Source of the DNA: Acholoe squamosa
Lineage: Eukaryota; Annelida; Polychaeta; Phyllodocida; Polynoidae
Assembly (NCBI GenBank): GCA_949317995.1
Contig: OX439036.1
Span: 87,147,920-87,211,919, forward strand
Reading direction: 5' to 3'
Length of the DNA: 64,000 bases
In this document: one piece after another, positions 60,428 to 64,000 of the stretch
Layout: each line of letters opens with the position of its first letter
Numbering within the stretch: the stretch's first letter is position 1
Made by a program: the position numbers and the translations under genes
The notes under the pieces: model-generated
Told to the model about the DNA's origin: nothing
The model's input: only the letters and a program-made list of their open reading frames with translations
The model's database searches: none

Positions 60428-60612
60428 GTAAGCGAACTAAAACATTGTTCATGATATTCGTGTGCATGGGATGAACATACAGAGTTGATGACAGCTTAAA
60501 GTTGAATTGTAAGTATGAACTGCGATGAAGTTTTGCGTCCTCTTTGACCTTGACAGTCTAAGACGGCGAGTGTTCGACGGTTTGCTCCCTCAGACACAGG
60601 CTCAGGCAAGTT

Positions 60613-60695
60613 GCAGACGAGCAGACGACAACATGTCAAATTCAAACCCAAAGCCTTTGGGTTTGAATTTGACATGTTGTCGTCTGCTCGTCTGC
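60613..60695. repeat. 83-bp perfect palindrome
   Basis: Two 41-bp arms around one central C at 60654. The left arm begins GCAGACGAGCAGACGACA. A further inverted CAAGTTGC pair (about 60607-60614 and 60719-60727) lies outside. A hairpin this perfect is either very recent or an assembly/library artefact. Confidence 0.92.
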
Positions 60696-61279
60696 AAGCA
60701 AAGGGCCCATAGGCAGGACGCAACTTGCTACCACTAGCCTACGTTGGACTATGCCCTTTATTTTATGTCAGAGATGGCAGAGTTTCAGATTTTCTCTGAT
60801 TTCAGAGATTCAAAGGTGATATTTTACTACAGAAATAATAAGAAAAAAAATTAGAATGAATATTTTATAATTCTGATATTTCTTAAAGATACACCCAACC
60901 CTAACTGATTAATTTTGAAGGTATTTGTCACTCTGATTAGGGTATAACCCCCCTTTTGAAGTGCCCAAAAATAATTTTCAGAGTTTTGCCAAATATCGAA
61001 CTGACATCTCTGTTATGTGAATAACTTCTTCCCGTAGAGATAGCATTGCGCGGCCGATCGCCACACCCCCAGTGGCGTAACATGTGTCGATCCACCACAG
61101 CGGCAGATCCACCACTGCAGCCTCGTTCTGGGTGCATGTAAACATTCCAAATGGCGGACCGCCGCTCGTACGGGGCACTACGGTAACGGATTTTGATACT
61201 ATTTCCTTATATAAACCCTCTAAAAACATAAAATAAATATAGAACTAAACTCCCCTGGTATCCTTGGTGGCCTATCCAC

Positions 61280-61337
61280 CCCTCAGGAGTTGTCTCCCCC
61301 GAGGGCTAACGCCCTCAGGGGAGACAACTCCTGAGGG
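61280..61337. repeat. 58-bp near-perfect hairpin
   Basis: 20-bp arms (61280-61299 and 61318-61337; left arm begins CCCTCAGGAGTTGTCTC) enclose a second GAGGGC/GCCCTC stem with a TAAC loop. It abuts the array of GCCCT-AGGGC palindromes. Confidence 0.9.
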
Positions 61338-61446
61338 AAGGATCGACCACCTCGTACACCACGGTCGTTTAGTTCTATCTATTGAGGGCATGCAGCGCCG
61401 CCCCCCGGGTGACGCATATATTTTTGGGACCGCCGCGCGGGATTGG

Positions 61447-62495
61447 GCATGCCCTGAGGGCATATTGCTGGCCTTTACATATCAACAATTGACCACTTCT
61501 AGTTCTAGTGTATGGCATGCCTAGTTCCGAACGTAACCCAGTCACTTTGATAGGTTGAGTGGTGACTGGTGGGACTAGCGCCAAGTTGACCACTCCCTGC
61601 CCTTGCCCGTAGGTGGGCTATTAGTAAAAGTGAATATTGCCAAAAGTGAATATTGAGTTGGAAGGTTCAACAAGTGTATGCCCTGAGGCTGAGGGCATTG
61701 TGTATTGAATCTTGAATCTTGAATCTATTGGTCCCTGGGGGCATATTCCTGCTCTTTTGAAGTTCTGAGATTAACCATAAGCACAAACATGCCCTCAGCC
61801 TGGACAACACCAGCGTTGTCTAGGCCACTATCCACACTATGATTGACCAAAGCATGCCCTTAGGGCATTACTAGTGTATGAATACCCTTGGGGCATAACT
61901 TTGAAAACCCAAAACTACACCATCCTTTAATAGGTAGGGAATTTATAGAGAAGAGACAGTCCCTGGGGGCATCAGTTAGTGAGCACTAATGCCCTGAGGG
62001 CATTGATGATAAAAAAAATGCCTTTAGGGCATAACAGTTGCATTATTTTATAGCCTCAAGTCCAGAATATATCCTGATGATGAAAAAAAAATCCTGTATA
62101 AGGGGGCCTAGTCCAGATCAGGCTCTAAGGGCATCAATATTAGTGGTAGGCTATGCCCCAAGGGTATTATTAGTGATGCCAATGCCAGAGGCTAATTGAC
62201 TAGTGCATGCCCTCAGGGCAGCACAAGCACAATCTATGCCCTCAAGGCATGTCCCTTTCTTCTAAGTTATTAAATAACAATTCAGTGTGTCAGGGCTCCC
62301 TTGACATGCCCCGAGGGCATAGCTAGGTTTATGCACTGTAGGAGCTCTCATTATAGCCTACAAGATCCCAGTACCTATGCCCGGGGGGATGCATTCTCCT
62401 CTACCTCCTTCCCATGCCCAGTGTGGGAAGGTACCTCTGTCCGCGGAAATGTCCGCACCACTCTCACGCGGCGCGGCAGTATGTCCTTAGGGTAT
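61447..62495. repeat. Dispersed array of ATGCCCTnAGGGCAT palindromes
   Basis: Perfect or near-perfect 15-bp palindromes occur at 61449, 61854, 61882, 61989, 62018, 62153, 62207, 62236, 62306 and 62481. Further half or degenerate sites lie near 61678, 61733, 61789, 61959, 62121 and 62376. Spacing is irregular (29 to about 400 bp) and the intervening sequence is not repeated, so it is not a tandem satellite. The core matches the palindromic consensus of AP-2 (TFAP2) factors, GCC-nnn-GGC. Confidence 0.85.
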
Positions 62496-64000
62496 AGACC
62501 AACGTAGCAAGTTGTATCCTGCAACTCAAAGACAAAAAAAAGGGGACTCAGACACTCACACTCACAGACAGTAGACTGGCAGTATGGGCAGTTACAGTCA
62601 GTGTAACTGGTAGTGTGGTAGACCTCGGCCCCTAAATTTTGACTGCCTTTGGGGACTATCAATAAATTACGTCATAAAAAAGGTGACTATTTTTGATCCC
62701 CTCCCTCCCCCGTCATGTTTTTTGCAATTTTGCAGTGATGAAAGTATATGGAAAATTAATTCCGTCATGCCGGACCTGACCCCCCCCCCCAAGCATGACG
62801 TGGATGGCCCCTTGTTTTAAAAAATGACCATCTCATAGCGATGACAGCCAAAAATCAGAACCTCAACGGAACTCCACAATCTATACATCAACTGAAAGGG
62901 CTTAATATTTGCGTTCAAATGCTTTTTGAATTAAGTTGATATTCCCAATAGAGACATTTTTATGGCAAGCTAAAAAATCTAAATATTAATTTCTTTCTGT
63001 TAAATAATACCTCTAGATGTTCAAAAATCGCTAAAATCATTTTTTATAACACCAAATCATTCTTAATCAAAAATTTAAGAAGAATTGCTCTGTATATTCG
63101 TCCTGCTTGGCAAAAAACAATATGACTTCTTCATGTGACTCAAACAGGGTTGTCTGACAGAATCACCAAAATCACTTAAATGTTCTCTCTGAAGGGGTAA
63201 AAATATAAAATGCAGTAAAATAGTGTACCGGTAAGTTAGAGCTATATTTCTCCTTTAATTTGGTGTAATTCTGTCCAATAGAACCCTCAGAATTGAATTT
63301 GCAGTACCAGGTGTTTTGCACTGTGACAGATATAGGGAGTGTTGAGCTGTATTTGGCTGTCATCACTACATCTCATCTGCACGAAAAATCACCACCTCAA
63401 CCCCCACGGGCCACGTTGATAAATAATGACCGTTCCCTAAATCTGAGCAATGACATGTCTTGAATTATCATTTAATAGACTTACAATTGACACATCTAAA
63501 TAATCAGATTTCGATATTATTATTTTTTTTCTTTTCTTTCTTTCTTTCTCTCTTTTTTTGTTTTTTGTTTGAAGTTATTAAAAGTGTAATCATCCTAAAT
63601 GTGTATTTACGTCTTTAAAGAATAAGTTAAGCCCCCTGATGGCCTGAAACCTCGTTCCCTGAGAAGGGAGGTTTCCACACCAGGAAGAAGAACAAGAAAC
63701 TTCGTGGGGCATTGATAATTTTTACATTGATGGAGGGGGATATATTATCATATAGTCAATTCTCTTTTTTCCCCCCTAACGATAATAATCTTGAGGTGTT
63801 CGGTTGTTTGTTTTGAAGCGTGTATCAAAAATCGGGTCTACAGATATCTCACCACTTTTTCTTTCAGTGAGCCTGCTTAATAAGATACTAAAGGCAAGAT
63901 CACATGTCTTCATACAGCTCAAGACTGAATTTCAACATGAAAAAGACTTAAACCAAGGACCACATTGTGCAACCAGACATCTAACACGAATCCTGCTGGT
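62496..64000. other. Gene-free stretch to the window end
   Basis: No exon seen. A Harbinger-like MITE end (TGATAAATAATGACCG, then TTCCCTAA) lies at 63412-63438, a poly-C tract at 62779-62790 and a pyrimidine-rich tract at 63516-63570. Remaining short frames have no protein character. Confidence 0.4.

Overview
This is animal nuclear DNA. The evidence is GT-AG introns, two exons of a CYRI (FAM49) gene, a non-LTR retrotransposon fragment, many short inverted-repeat transposons, and long TA, CA and poly-C tracts. A marine invertebrate is likely from the overall character, but I cannot name the species. Most of the window is intron or intergenic DNA packed with transposons. There are no intact tRNA, rRNA or CRISPR features.

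1-20.95 kb: the 5' coding exons of CYRI lie on the minus strand (start codon at 14534, next coding exon 10636-10757). The intron between them holds a three-layer transposon nest: an old dispersed repeat, a 5'-truncated LINE inside it, and a 1.3-kb element with short terminal inverted repeats inside the LINE. Left of the exons are three complete members of a TA-flanked MITE family and a larger dispersed repeat that has a second copy at 41-42 kb. At 18.25-20.30 kb is a 2-kb PIF/Harbinger-like element carrying a minisatellite and another MITE.

20.95-38.6 kb (possibly to about 40.6 kb): a compact virus-like element of the Polinton/Maverick/adintovirus type. In order it encodes: a double-jelly-roll major capsid protein (+); a spliced low-complexity protein (-); a 160-aa unknown (+); a 1420-aa protein-primed-type DNA polymerase B with N-terminal zinc fingers (-); an F-box protein immediately upstream of the polymerase and in the same frame (-); a spliced PC4-like single-stranded DNA-binding protein (-); a spliced leucine-rich-repeat membrane protein (+); and two tandem paralogues of unknown function (-). 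No integrase, packaging ATPase, protease or penton gene is visible. A placeholder gap of exactly 200 N sits directly upstream of the capsid gene, so some of these may be missing from the assembly. Replication (PolB, PC4-like protein) and capsid functions are recognisable. The F-box and LRR-membrane genes suggest host-interaction roles, which is inference. The three intron-containing genes imply nuclear transcription.

38.6-64 kb: intergenic or intronic DNA with second copies of both dispersed repeats, long TA microsatellites, a possible 61-bp exon (56868-56928) and several MITEs. Three symmetrical structures stand out: an 83-bp perfect palindrome (60613-60695), a 58-bp hairpin (61280-61337), and about 1 kb (61.4-62.5 kb) in which a 15-bp palindrome resembling an AP-2 binding site recurs about ten times with further half-sites.
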